The notes under the pieces: model-generated
What the model was told of the DNA's origin: nothing
Databases searched by the model: none
Seen by the model: only the letters and a program-made list of their open reading frames with translations
Assembly: GCA_005880805.1 (NCBI GenBank)
Contig: VBFZ01000172.1
Coordinates: 14,217-24,474 of the forward strand
Length of the DNA stretch: 10,258 nt
From: Chloroflexota bacterium
GTDB lineage: Bacteria > Chloroflexota > Limnocylindria > Limnocylindrales > CSP1-4
Direction of reading: 5' to 3'
Translations under genes and position numbers: made by a program
In this document: positions 1 to 6,413 of the stretch, one piece after another
Numbering within the stretch: the first letter of the stretch is position 1
Layout: the number at the start of each line of letters is the position of its first letter

Positions 1-584
1 ACCCGTACCGGCTCGCGGGCCAGCAGACCGCGGCTTTCGAGGTCTGCGACGACCTCGGACGCGCACCGGAGATCCTCGCCATCCCGGTCGGCAACGCAGG
101 AAACGTCAGCGCGTACTGGGCGGGGTTCCTGGCGTATCACGCGGCGGGGCTGAGCTCGTCGCTGCCACGGATGTTCGGATTCCAGGCGGAGGGCGCCGCG
201 CCGATCGTGCTCGGGCACGTAGTCGAGCGACCCGAGACGGTCGCGACCGCGATCCGGATCGGCAATCCGGCTTCGTGGCAGAAGGCGACGGCCGCGCGCG
301 ACGAGTCGGACGGGCTGATCCGCGCCGTGACGGACGAGCAGATCCTGTCCGCGTATCGCGATCTCGCACGCCTGGAAGGAGTCTTCTGCGAGCCGTCCTC
401 AGCCGCCTCCCTCGCCGGCGTCGCACAGCTCACAGCGTCGGGTGAACTGGACCGCGACGCCGTGATCGTCTGCGTGCTCACCGGATCGGGTCTCAAGGAT
501 CCGCGGAGCGCGGAAACGGTCGCCGCCCCGATCCTGGAGGCAGGGCCGACGGCCGACGATGTCCGACGCGCCCTCGGTTGGTGA
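1..584 (+). CDS. thrC: Threonine synthase, C-terminal part (5' end outside window)
   Basis: This is a PLP-dependent enzyme that converts O-phosphohomoserine to threonine and phosphate, the last step of threonine synthesis in the cytoplasm. The gene is open from the window edge; the frame begins at base 3 and gives 193 residues before TGA at 582-584, roughly the C-terminal half of a usual 350-residue enzyme. Early in the fragment, PVGNAGNVSAYWAGF contains the Gly-Asn-Ala-Gly-Asn loop that grips the PLP phosphate. Near the end, VLTGSGLKDP matches the family's TGxGLKDP segment. The PLP-binding lysine would lie upstream and cannot be seen. Six bases separate the stop from the first possible thrB start, so the two are almost certainly co-transcribed. 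A related PLP lyase such as threonine dehydratase is less likely, given the TGSGLKDP ending and the thrB neighbour. Confidence 0.93.
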   Translation, partial: PYRLAGQQTAAFEVCDDLGRAPEILAIPVGNAGNVSAYWAGFLAYHAAGLSSSLPRMFGFQAEGAAPIVLGHVVERPETVATAIRIGNPASWQKATAARDESDGLIRAVTDEQILSAYRDLARLEGVFCEPSSAASLAGVAQLTASGELDRDAVIVCVLTGSGLKDPRSAETVAAPILEAGPTADDVRRALGW

Positions 585-590
585 GCGCTC

Positions 591-1589
591 ATGCCGCCTC
601 CGCAGCGTCCCCCGAGCAGGGGTGAGCGCGTGAAGAGCTGGCTGGCCGAGCTCGACGGGCGCCGAATCCTCGTCGAGGTTCCTGCGTCGTCCGCGAACCT
701 CGGCGCGGGCTACGACTGTCTCGCGCTGGCGCTCGACCTTGTCAACCGGATCGAGCTCGAGGTCCGCGGATGGAGTCGTGGCGAAGTCGACCTGTCGGTC
801 GACGGCGAGGGCGCAGGCGAGCTGCCGTCCGACCGCACGAACCGCTTCGTGCGCGCGCTCGAGTCGATCCTGACGGAGGTCCGCGGCGAGCTCCCGGTGG
901 GTGCCGCGTGGGGCGTCGAGATGCGCAACAAGATCCCGCTCGCGCGGGGGCTCGGCTCGTCCGCAGCCGCCACCGTCGGCGGTCTCGTCGCGGGTAACGC
1001 GCTGCTCGGCGAGCCGCTCACCAATCGGGAGCTGCTGCGACTGGCGACCGAGATCGAGGGCCACCCCGACAACGCAGCCGCGGCATTGCTGGGCGGCTTC
1101 ACCGTCGTCGGACCTTCAAACGGTGGGGTCGAGGCCCTGCGTTTCGACGCCCCGCGAGACCTCCGGGCCGTCCTGTTCATCCCCGACCTGCGTCTCGAGA
1201 CGAAGGCGATGCGGCGCGCCCTGCCTCGATCGGTGCCGCTTGCCGATGCGACCGCGAACCTCGGCCGCCTGGCGCTCGGCGTCGCGGGTCTCGCGAGCGG
1301 TCACTACGAGCTGCTCCGCGTCCTGACCATCGACCGTCTCCACGAACCGTACCGCGCCAAGCTCTATCCGCAGTTGCCGCTCCTCGTCGAGGCGGCGCGC
1401 GAGGCGGGAGCCATCGGCGCCTGCCTGTCCGGGGCCGGATCGACGGTCGTAGCGTTCTCCGATTCGGTGTCGGCGTTCACCCGCATCGAGGCGGCGCTGC
1501 TCGGCGTGGCGGCCGAGAACGACCTGCCGGGACGCGTCGAGATAGCCGCACCGCGGAACCAGGGAGCACGCGTCCTGACGCGACGCTGA
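591..1589 (+). CDS. thrB: Homoserine kinase (GHMP kinase family)
   Basis: ThrB phosphorylates L-homoserine with ATP to O-phosphohomoserine, the substrate of the threonine synthase encoded just upstream. All three GHMP motifs are present, numbered from ATG 591: the N-terminal strand PASSANLGAGYDCLALAL (residues 31-48), the ATP-binding glycine loop PLARGLGSSAAA (116-127), and the C-terminal GACLSGAGSTV (277-287). EGHPDN (156-161) is also typical of homoserine kinase. The start is uncertain. ATG 591 has GGTGAG 5 bases upstream but adds a proline-rich, probably unconserved leader of about 27 residues. GTG 630 (codon 14) follows the better ribosome site AGGGGTGA and gives 319 residues, closer to the usual family length. 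I list the longer form, but the shorter is at least as likely. No clear terminator follows the stop. Confidence 0.94.
   Translation: MPPPQRPPSRGERVKSWLAELDGRRILVEVPASSANLGAGYDCLALALDLVNRIELEVRGWSRGEVDLSVDGEGAGELPSDRTNRFVRALESILTEVRGELPVGAAWGVEMRNKIPLARGLGSSAAATVGGLVAGNALLGEPLTNRELLRLATEIEGHPDNAAAALLGGFTVVGPSNGGVEALRFDAPRDLRAVLFIPDLRLETKAMRRALPRSVPLADATANLGRLALGVAGLASGHYELLRVLTIDRLHEPYRAKLYPQLPLLVEAAREAGAIGACLSGAGSTVVAFSDSVSAFTRIEAALLGVAAENDLPGRVEIAAPRNQGARVLTRR
618..632 (+). promoter_or_regulatory. Ribosome binding site and alternative GTG start for thrB
   Basis: AGGGGTGA at 618-625 matches the anti-Shine-Dalgarno complement well and lies 4 bases before GTG 630, which is in frame with thrB. 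It starts the protein 14 residues before the conserved valine-proline strand (ILVEVPASSANL), where most homoserine kinases begin. It therefore competes with ATG 591 as the true start. Confidence 0.45.
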
Positions 1590-1667
1590 GCACGGCCGGA
1601 CGTCCGAATTGAACGAGGCTCGGGCGGAACCGATATCTCCGGGTGCGCCGCCTTTCCGACCGACGTC

Positions 1668-1693
1668 GGAACCGAGTGCGCTGCACGAACGTC
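1668..1693 (+). promoter_or_regulatory. Possible ECF-type promoter upstream of the DUF4349 lipoprotein gene
   Basis: GGAACC (1668-1673), a 16-base spacer and CGTC (1690-1693) resemble the general -35/-10 pattern of ECF sigma factors (GGAAC and CGTC). Transcription would start near 1700, giving a leader of about 40 bases made almost entirely of the two inverted repeats described next. A further GGAACC at 1626-1631 has no CGTC at the right spacing. A weak sigma-70-like alternative is TTGAAC (1609-1614) with GATATC (1632-1637). Short motifs of this kind arise often by chance in GC-rich DNA, so this is only a candidate. Confidence 0.3.
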
Positions 1694-1703
1694 CCGGTGG
1701 CGC

Positions 1704-1721
1704 GCCGTTCGACCGAACGGC
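1704..1721 (+). repeat. Perfect inverted repeat, 8-bp arms, in the leader of the DUF4349 gene
   Basis: GCCGTTCG-AC-CGAACGGC is a perfect 18-bp inverted repeat with only two central bases. Its arms are a plausible dyad operator for a dimeric regulator, or an RNA hairpin with a four-base loop if the end pair around the centre opens. It abuts, sharing one base, a second inverted repeat that surrounds the ribosome binding site. Confidence 0.55.
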
Positions 1722-1737
1722 CAGTTGGGAGAACTGG
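1721..1737 (+). promoter_or_regulatory. Hairpin with the Shine-Dalgarno sequence in its loop
   Basis: CCAGTT-GGGAG-AACTGG is a perfect 6-bp stem around a five-base loop, and the loop is the ribosome binding sequence GGGAG (1727-1731) for ATG 1739. The stem ends one base before the start codon. Folding would display the Shine-Dalgarno in a loop while bringing structure up to the start, so it could modulate translation of the lipoprotein. The pairing is seen in the sequence; a regulatory role is inferred. Confidence 0.5.
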
Positions 1738-1738
1738 G

Positions 1739-2701
1739 ATGTCACGTCTCCTTCGGCATCGCGCTCTTGCCGCGATGAGCATCCTTGCCGTGTTCGCCCT
1801 CATCGCGGCGTGCGGTGGCTCCGCGACCCTTTCGAAGGTCGGTGGGCCCGTCGGGCAAAACTTCCAGGGTCAGCCGGCACCCTCGGCGGCAGCCTCGCCC
1901 GGCGCCACCTCGGCCAACGCGGGGGCCTCTGGGAGCAAGTCACAGGCTGATCAGCAGGCACCGATCCAGGACACCGCCTACATCGTCAAGACCGGCACGA
2001 TGACTGTCGAGGTCCCGCGCCTCGACGAGACGCTCCTGAAGGCCCGCGCGGCGATCACCGGCCTCGGTGGATACATCGCCGGCTCACAGCAGGTCAACAA
2101 CAAGGACCGCTCCACCGCCTCGCTCACGTTCCGAATCCCCGTGGCTCGCTGGGAGGATGCCCTCGACGCGATCCGCAAGCTCGACTCGGTGAAGGTCAAG
2201 GACCTCACGACGAACTCGGTCGAGATCACCGGCCAGGTGCTCGACCTGGGCGCCCGGATCGACAACCTCAAGGCGACCGAGCGGCAGCTTCTGCTGATCA
2301 TGGGCAAAGCCGTGAAGATCACTGACATCCTCGAGGTCCAGTCGAGGCTCACGGACGTCCAGGGCCAGATCGAGCAGCTGTCCACGCAACAGGCGCACCT
2401 GCAGCAACAGGCCGCTCTCTCGACGCTCACGGTCGTCTTCTCGACGCCCGCGCCACAGGCGGTGACCGAAACCTCCAAGGGCTGGGACCCCGCCGCCGAG
2501 CTCGATCACGCGGTCGCCCAATTGCTTGGGATCGGCCAGTCACTCGCGACCGCGGGAATCTGGTTCGCGATCGTGTGGCTGCCTGTCCTCTTCGCTGTCG
2601 TCCTTGTCGCTCTGGTCGTCCGCTTCGCTGCGGGCCGGCTGGGTCTGCTCCGCCGACCGGACGGCGGGCCCGGTCCGGAGCCTGCAGCGCCGGCGGCGTA
2701 A
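1739..2701 (+). CDS. DUF4349 domain-containing membrane-anchored lipoprotein
   Basis: This is a 320-residue envelope protein of unknown function. ATG 1739 is chosen because GGGAG lies 7 bases upstream and it starts a textbook lipoprotein signal: basic MSRLLRHR, a hydrophobic stretch, then lipobox LIAAC with the lipidated cysteine at residue 25. Residues 40-75 form an Ala/Ser/Gly/Pro-rich linker. The DUF4349 core runs from about 80 (YIVKTGTMTVEV) to 236. It contains a TFRIPV strand (130-135) and a Gln/Leu-rich likely coiled coil (about 172-227). A single C-terminal membrane helix (about 272-298) is followed by basic RLGLLRR. This order (lipobox, DUF4349, coiled coil, C-terminal helix) is usual for the family. 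An open frame continues upstream to GTG 1643, but that start would bury the signal peptide. The gene stands alone between thrB and a convergent gene, with its own likely promoter. A role in envelope sensing or structure is only a guess. Confidence 0.88.
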   Translation: MSRLLRHRALAAMSILAVFALIAACGGSATLSKVGGPVGQNFQGQPAPSAAASPGATSANAGASGSKSQADQQAPIQDTAYIVKTGTMTVEVPRLDETLLKARAAITGLGGYIAGSQQVNNKDRSTASLTFRIPVARWEDALDAIRKLDSVKVKDLTTNSVEITGQVLDLGARIDNLKATERQLLLIMGKAVKITDILEVQSRLTDVQGQIEQLSTQQAHLQQQAALSTLTVVFSTPAPQAVTETSKGWDPAAELDHAVAQLLGIGQSLATAGIWFAIVWLPVLFAVVLVALVVRFAAGRLGLLRRPDGGPGPEPAAPAA

Positions 2702-2708
2702 CCCTGGC

Positions 2709-3491
2709 TCAGGCGCCCGCGCGGGCCGCCAATCGAGCCTCGATGAAGCGCCGGACCTCGGTCCACGCCTGCTCCGAGGTCTTGGCGAATTCGTCGGCCT
2801 TGCGGTCGAAGAAGCTGTGGGGCGCCTTCGGGTAGGTGATGATCCGGTGGTCGACGCCGGCATCCTGCAGGGCATGCTCGAAATCGCGCACCGCGGCGGC
2901 CGGGATGCCCTGGTCGGCGCCTCCGAAGATGCCCAGGATCGAGCCCTGCACCTGGGAGGCGAGCTCGGAAGGAGCGGGTGAGCCGCTGCGGTGCGGGCCC
3001 GTCGGCCAGCCATAGAAGCCGATGGCGCCGTTCACCCCGACCCCCATCGTGCTGGTCAGGAACGCGATGCGGCCGCCGAAGCAGAACCCGATCGTGAAGA
3101 GCTGCCCCACGGAACCTCCGTCGTCGCTTCGCAGGTAGGAGGCAGCCGCCGTGATGTCGGCCGTCAGGCCCTCGTAGCTCGTCTGGCCGAGGTGGGGCGT
3201 GTAATCGAACTCGGGGCCGCGGCGGCCAAGCCCCGCAGTCCGCCCGAAGTAATCGATCGCGATGGCGTGCAGCCCGATCTCGGCGAACCGCTCCGCCAGG
3301 TCCTCGTAGTAGGCGTGCAGCCCGCGGACATCGGGCAGGACCACGATCCCCGCCCCGCTCGGTTCCGCCGGGCGTGCCACGAACGCCGAGAAGCGGTTGC
3401 CGTCGCTCGACCTGAGCGTGATCTCCGCGGAGTCTGCCGCACCGCCGGCGATGCTGGGGATGGGCGGCCGGCTGTCGTGGTCGAAGCACAT
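2709..3491 (-). CDS. Dienelactone hydrolase family protein
   Basis: This is a 260-residue cytoplasmic alpha/beta-hydrolase of the dienelactone hydrolase family, whose founding member opens the lactone ring of dienelactone in chlorocatechol breakdown. The catalytic triad is visible: nucleophile Cys137 in GFCFGG, Asp193 in FGGADQGIP, and His225 in YPKAPHSFF. VLPDVRGLHAYYED (51-64) is the usual oxyanion-side strand and loop. The start at 3491 (MCFDHDSRPPIP) has an excellent GGAGGTG ribosome site 7 bases upstream. The open frame continues to 3764, but that would run across the lysC promoter and start. The gene converges on the DUF4349 gene with only 7 bases between stop codons and no obvious terminator, and diverges from lysC. 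No other aromatic-degradation genes are nearby, so the true substrate is unknown; many such proteins are general esterases or carboxymethylenebutenolidase-like enzymes. Confidence 0.93.
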   Translation of the reverse strand: MCFDHDSRPPIPSIAGGAADSAEITLRSSDGNRFSAFVARPAEPSGAGIVVLPDVRGLHAYYEDLAERFAEIGLHAIAIDYFGRTAGLGRRGPEFDYTPHLGQTSYEGLTADITAAASYLRSDDGGSVGQLFTIGFCFGGRIAFLTSTMGVGVNGAIGFYGWPTGPHRSGSPAPSELASQVQGSILGIFGGADQGIPAAAVRDFEHALQDAGVDHRIITYPKAPHSFFDRKADEFAKTSEQAWTEVRRFIEARLAARAGA

Positions 3492-3498
3492 CGTGCTG

Positions 3499-3505
3499 CA
3501 CCTCC
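3499..3505 (-). promoter_or_regulatory. Strong ribosome binding site fixing the hydrolase start
   Basis: On the minus strand GGAGGTG lies 7 bases before ATG 3491. It is one of the strongest Shine-Dalgarno matches in the window and decides the start against the longer upstream open frame. Confidence 0.8.
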
Positions 3506-3524
3506 ATGTCGCTCTCTTCACGCG

Positions 3525-3553
3525 ATTGTCCCAGCGATCGGCGATCTCGTCTC
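3525..3553 (-). promoter_or_regulatory. Weak candidate promoter for the dienelactone hydrolase
   Basis: On the minus strand GACAAT (3530-3525) resembles a -10 element, with GAGACG (3553-3548) 17 bases upstream as a poor -35. It would give a leader of about 27 bases containing the GGAGGTG site. Each hexamer matches consensus only partly, so this is tentative. The rest of the 102-bp divergent gap holds the lysC promoter and nothing else recognisable. Confidence 0.2.
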
Positions 3554-3578
3554 CGAAGGGGGAATGCCGAAACCCCGC

Positions 3579-3587
3579 TGCTAGAAT
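3579..3587 (+). promoter_or_regulatory. Extended -10 promoter for lysC, predicted leaderless
   Basis: TGCTAGAAT is an extended -10 element: TGn at 3579-3581 followed by TAGAAT at 3582-3587, five of six matches to TATAAT. The A of the lysC ATG is the seventh base after it, the normal position for transcription initiation. No Shine-Dalgarno sequence lies between, and no good -35 is seen at 17-18 bases, which fits an extended -10. The mRNA of the long lysC-to-accC run would thus begin at the start codon itself. Confidence 0.6.
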
Positions 3588-3593
3588 CCGCCG

Positions 3594-4886
3594 ATGCCCG
3601 CCCCGCTCGTCGTGCAGAAGTTCGGCGGCTCGAGCCTCGCCGATGCCGACCGGATCCGGCGGGTGGCCCGACGCATCGCCCGAGAGCGTGCCGCCGGCTC
3701 GGATCTGGTGGTGGTCGTTTCTGCGATGGGCGACGCCACGGACGAGCTGCTCGCCCTGGCCCATGGCATCACCGATGACCCGGATTCACGCGAGCTCGAC
3801 ATGCTGCTGGCCACGGGCGAGCATCAGTCCGCGACGCTCGTCTCGATGGCCCTCCACGCGCTCGGGCTGCCGGCCATCAGCCTGACCGGCCCGCAAGCCG
3901 GCATCACGACCGACGGCCGCTACGGCAAGGCCCGCATCGCCAACATCGAACCGCGGCGGGTCCAGGCCGAGATCGAGAAGGGCAAGGTCGTCATCGTCGC
4001 CGGCTTCCAGGGGCTGAGCGGCGACACCGCAGCCGACGCGGAGATCACGACGCTCGGCCGGGGCGGCTCCGACACGACCGCGGTCGCCCTCGCCGCGCGC
4101 CTCGGCGCCGATCGCTGCCAGATCTTCACCGACGTGAGGGGTATCTACACTGCCGATCCACGGCACGTGCCGGACGCCCGGCAGTTGCCGGTCATCGGCT
4201 ACGAGGAGATGCTCGACCTCGCCGGCCAGGGCGCCCAGGTCATGCAGGCTCGCGCGGTGGAGCTCGGCTGGGTGAACGGCGTCGTCATCGAGGTCCTGAG
4301 CTCGTTCGAGGACGCACCCGGCACACTCATCAAGGAGGACCCCTTCGTGGAGCAGCGCAACAAGGTCCGGGGCCTGGCCCACGATCGGAACGTCGCGAAG
4401 GTAACCCTCGTGGAGGTGCCGGACCGCCCGGGCGTCGCCCATGCCGTCTTCGCGCCGCTCGCCGACGGCGGCATCAACGTCGACATGATCGTCCAGAACG
4501 TCGGCCATCACGGTGCGACCGACCTGTCGTTCACGGTCCCGGAGGTCGACCTCGCCAGGGCGAAGCGCATCCTCGAACCGGTGGTTCGCGACCTAGGCTT
4601 CCGCGAGATGACGACCGACTCGGCGGTCGCCAAGGTGTCCATCGTCGGCGCGGGCATCCAGAATGCCCCCGGATACGCGGCCCGCATGTTCGGGGCGCTG
4701 GCAACCGCCGGGGTGAACATCGAGATGATCACGACGTCCGAGATCCGGATCACCTGCATGATCGCCGAGGACGAGGTCGAGACGGCCGTCCAGGCACTAC
4801 ACGCAGCCTTCGAGCTCGCGAGACCGGACGACGTCACAGACGCAGCCGACGCCGGCGGACCCACCGCGAGCGCCGTCGCTTCGTGA
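3594..4886 (+). CDS. lysC: Aspartate kinase, class II with two C-terminal ACT domains
   Basis: Aspartokinase phosphorylates L-aspartate with ATP, the first step toward lysine, threonine, methionine and diaminopimelate. The 430-residue length fits the monofunctional enzyme. The kinase domain covers about 1-245: KFGGSS (9-14), the substrate-binding TGEHQS (74-79), TTLGRGGSDTTAV (152-164) and FTDVRGIYTADPR (178-190). Two ACT domains follow (about 266-338 and 345-412), containing VQNVGHHGATDLSFTV and MITTSEIRITCMI, the regulatory part that in this family binds lysine and/or threonine. The C-terminal 18 residues are an Asp/Ala/Thr-rich tail. The start is supported by KFGGSS at the usual distance and by a -10 element placed for leaderless transcription. 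An internal start at codon 252 may make a beta subunit. The gene overlaps birA by 4 bases (GTGA) and heads the acc run. No lysine riboswitch can fit upstream. Confidence 0.96.
   Translation: MPAPLVVQKFGGSSLADADRIRRVARRIARERAAGSDLVVVVSAMGDATDELLALAHGITDDPDSRELDMLLATGEHQSATLVSMALHALGLPAISLTGPQAGITTDGRYGKARIANIEPRRVQAEIEKGKVVIVAGFQGLSGDTAADAEITTLGRGGSDTTAVALAARLGADRCQIFTDVRGIYTADPRHVPDARQLPVIGYEEMLDLAGQGAQVMQARAVELGWVNGVVIEVLSSFEDAPGTLIKEDPFVEQRNKVRGLAHDRNVAKVTLVEVPDRPGVAHAVFAPLADGGINVDMIVQNVGHHGATDLSFTVPEVDLARAKRILEPVVRDLGFREMTTDSAVAKVSIVGAGIQNAPGYAARMFGALATAGVNIEMITTSEIRITCMIAEDEVETAVQALHAAFELARPDDVTDAADAGGPTASAVAS
4332..4349 (+). promoter_or_regulatory. Internal ribosome binding site and GTG start for a lysC beta subunit
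   Basis: AAGGAGG (4332-4338) lies 8 bases before an in-frame GTG (4347-4349, codon 252), at the junction between the kinase domain and the first ACT domain. Initiation here would yield a 179-residue protein of just the two ACT domains, ending at 4886. Class II aspartokinases of Bacillus subtilis and Corynebacterium glutamicum are known to make such an in-frame beta subunit and to assemble as alpha2beta2. The site is visible in the sequence; its use is inferred. Confidence 0.6.
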
Positions 4887-5782
4887 CCGTGGCGACGTTC
4901 CTCTCCCGCCGGGAGCGCTTCTCGAACGTCGGATCCACGAACGACGTGGTCCGCTCGTGGCTTTCGGACGGGGTACCCGAAGTCTGCCTCGCGGTCGCGG
5001 ACGAACAGTCCGCGGGGCGCGGTCGGGAGGGCCGCTCGTGGTACGCGCCGAAGGGCACGAGCCTGCTCCTCTCAATGGGCTTTCGACCCAGCTGGCTGCC
5101 GGCTGCCGAGACCTGGCGGCTCGCCGCCGTGATCTCGCTTGCAATGGCGGGCGCGGGCGAGGAGGTGGCCGGGCTGCGGCCAGGTGCGGTTCGGCTGAAG
5201 TGGCCGAACGACCTGTATGCCGAGTCGGGCGACATGGCGGCGAAGCTGGGCGGCGTGCTCGGCGAAACCCACGGCATCGGCACCGACGACCCGCGCGCGA
5301 TCATCGGCCTGGGCATCAACGCCGACTGGCGACCGTCGGACTTCCCGCCCGATCTCGCGGACCAGATGACGAGCCTGCGCGCGATCGGCGGGGACCACCC
5401 GATCGACCACGCCGCGCTGCTGGAAGCGTTCGTCGAACGCGTCGAGTCGGGCATCGGGGCCTTGCGCGTCGGCCGCTTCGATGCCGCCGAGTGGATGGCA
5501 CGCCAGCTGACGACCGGGCGAGTCTGCTGGCTCGAGCAGCCGGACGGCCGCGTCCTCCCGGTCCGTGCCGTGGGCGTCGACGACGAAACGGGCGCCCTGA
5601 TCGTCGAGAGCGTCGAGGGCGAGGACGAAGAGGAACAGGTGAGCGCAGCCTCTCGCCACGAGCCCGCCGACGAGGAGGGCCATCACGGCGCGCGGCGCAT
5701 CCACAGCGCGGCCGTGCAACACGTCCGGCTTTACGAGCCACGGATGGCGGCGGCCGGACCGGTGTCGCCGGGCCGGGTGTAA
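4883..5782 (+). CDS. birA: Biotin--[acetyl-CoA-carboxylase] ligase (BirA without DNA-binding domain)
   Basis: Biotin protein ligase activates biotin to biotinyl-AMP and transfers it to a lysine of carboxylase carrier domains. At 299 residues, with catalytic motifs from the very N-terminus, it lacks the helix-turn-helix repressor domain of E. coli BirA (class I type). Motifs: SNVGSTND (14-21), GRGREGRSW (46-53, adenylate loop), KWPND (106-110), KLGGVL with the likely catalytic Lys121, and GLGINADW (142-149). The C-terminal SH3-like domain starts near 205, but an acidic, low-complexity stretch (about 246-270, EGEDEEEQ onward) separates strand TGALIVESVEG from RRIHSAAVQHVRL. The latter aligns loosely with the usual closing strand, where Gly-Glu-Val is common and Ser-Ala-Ala-Val is seen here. 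GTG 4883 overlaps the lysC stop by 4 bases; the sigma gene begins 4 bases after the stop. Its expected substrate, AccB, is encoded downstream but lacks the biotinyl lysine. Confidence 0.92.
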   Translation: MTVATFLSRRERFSNVGSTNDVVRSWLSDGVPEVCLAVADEQSAGRGREGRSWYAPKGTSLLLSMGFRPSWLPAAETWRLAAVISLAMAGAGEEVAGLRPGAVRLKWPNDLYAESGDMAAKLGGVLGETHGIGTDDPRAIIGLGINADWRPSDFPPDLADQMTSLRAIGGDHPIDHAALLEAFVERVESGIGALRVGRFDAAEWMARQLTTGRVCWLEQPDGRVLPVRAVGVDDETGALIVESVEGEDEEEQVSAASRHEPADEEGHHGARRIHSAAVQHVRLYEPRMAAAGPVSPGRV

Positions 5783-5786
5783 CGGA

Positions 5787-6413
5787 GTGCCTTCGCCGGT
5801 GTTCTGGAAGGCAGGCGCACAAGAGGAGTCGCGTCGCCTCGCCCATTTCGATCGGGATCGCCTGCTCGTGCAGCGCGCGCAGCGCGACCCGGCCGCATTC
5901 GACGCCCTGTACCGCAGGTACCTCGCCCAGGTGTATTCGTACGCGTACTACGAGCTCGGCGACCATCACGAAGCCGAAGACGCCACGGAACGGACCTTCC
6001 TGCTCGCGCTCTCGGGCCTGCCACGCTTCGAGGAGCGGGCAACGCCAGAGGATGGCGAGGGCGCGTCGACCTTCCGCGTCTGGCTCTTCCGGATTGCGCG
6101 CAACGTGGTCGCGAATCAGAGGCGGGCCCGCCGCCGGCACCCGACCGCTCCACTGGAAGCAGCGTCCACCACCGCCGACCCGCTCGACCTCGAGGCCCGC
6201 ACGACCGAGCGGGCAGCCGCGGCCGACGCCTGGGCCGCAGTCGACCGGCTTCCGGGCGACCGGCGTCGGGCGCTCCTGTTCCGCTTCGTTGACGAGATGT
6301 CGACGGCGGAGATCGCCGGCGTGCTCGGGCGGTCCGAGGGAGCCGTCCGCGTGCTGATCCACCGCGCCCTTCGGAGCGTTGCCCGCGACCTTCGCTCGGC
6401 CGACGAACGGTGA
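5787..6413 (+). CDS. Sigma-70 family RNA polymerase sigma factor (ECF type)
   Basis: This 208-residue protein has the two-domain layout of ECF sigma factors. Region 2 spans about 36-113: AFDALYRRYLAQVYSYAYYELGDHHEAEDATERTF, in two segments here, followed by FRVWLFRIARNVVANQRR, which binds core polymerase and the -10 element. Region 4 spans about 147-200: LPGDRRRALLFRF then the helix-turn-helix MSTAEIAGVLGRSEGAVRVL, which reads the -35. A low-conservation linker (114-146) joins them. The start is unsettled: GTG 5787 has GGAG overlapping it too closely, while in-frame GTG 5799 has the same GGAG 11 bases upstream. The gene follows birA by 4 bases and overlaps the next gene by GTGA, the arrangement typical of a sigma/anti-sigma pair. 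Its regulon is unknown; the GGAACC/CGTC site before the DUF4349 gene is one candidate target. I do not assign a subgroup name. Confidence 0.9.
   Translation: MPSPVFWKAGAQEESRRLAHFDRDRLLVQRAQRDPAAFDALYRRYLAQVYSYAYYELGDHHEAEDATERTFLLALSGLPRFEERATPEDGEGASTFRVWLFRIARNVVANQRRARRRHPTAPLEAASTTADPLDLEARTTERAAAADAWAAVDRLPGDRRRALLFRFVDEMSTAEIAGVLGRSEGAVRVLIHRALRSVARDLRSADER

Noticed and set aside
1643..1738. Upstream GTG start for the DUF4349 protein
   Set aside because: It would place 32 arginine-rich residues ahead of a classical lipoprotein signal peptide and lie across the inverted repeats; ATG 1739 has a good ribosome site.
2715..2726. GCCCGCGCGGGC palindrome near the convergent stops as a terminator
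   Set aside because: It has no proper loop length and no T-run on either side, and lies within the coding end of the hydrolase.
3492..3593. A lysine riboswitch or attenuator before lysC
   Set aside because: The gap is only 102 bp, shared with a divergent gene, and the -10 element implies transcription starts at the ATG.
3492..3764. N-terminal extension of the dienelactone hydrolase to 3764
   Set aside because: It would overlap the lysC start and promoter; the family N-terminus MCFDHDSRPPIP begins at 3491 right after a strong GGAGGTG site.
4957..6357. A 466-codon plus-strand open frame across birA and the sigma gene
   Set aside because: It is out of frame with both recognised genes and is an arginine/glycine/proline-rich shadow with no domain.
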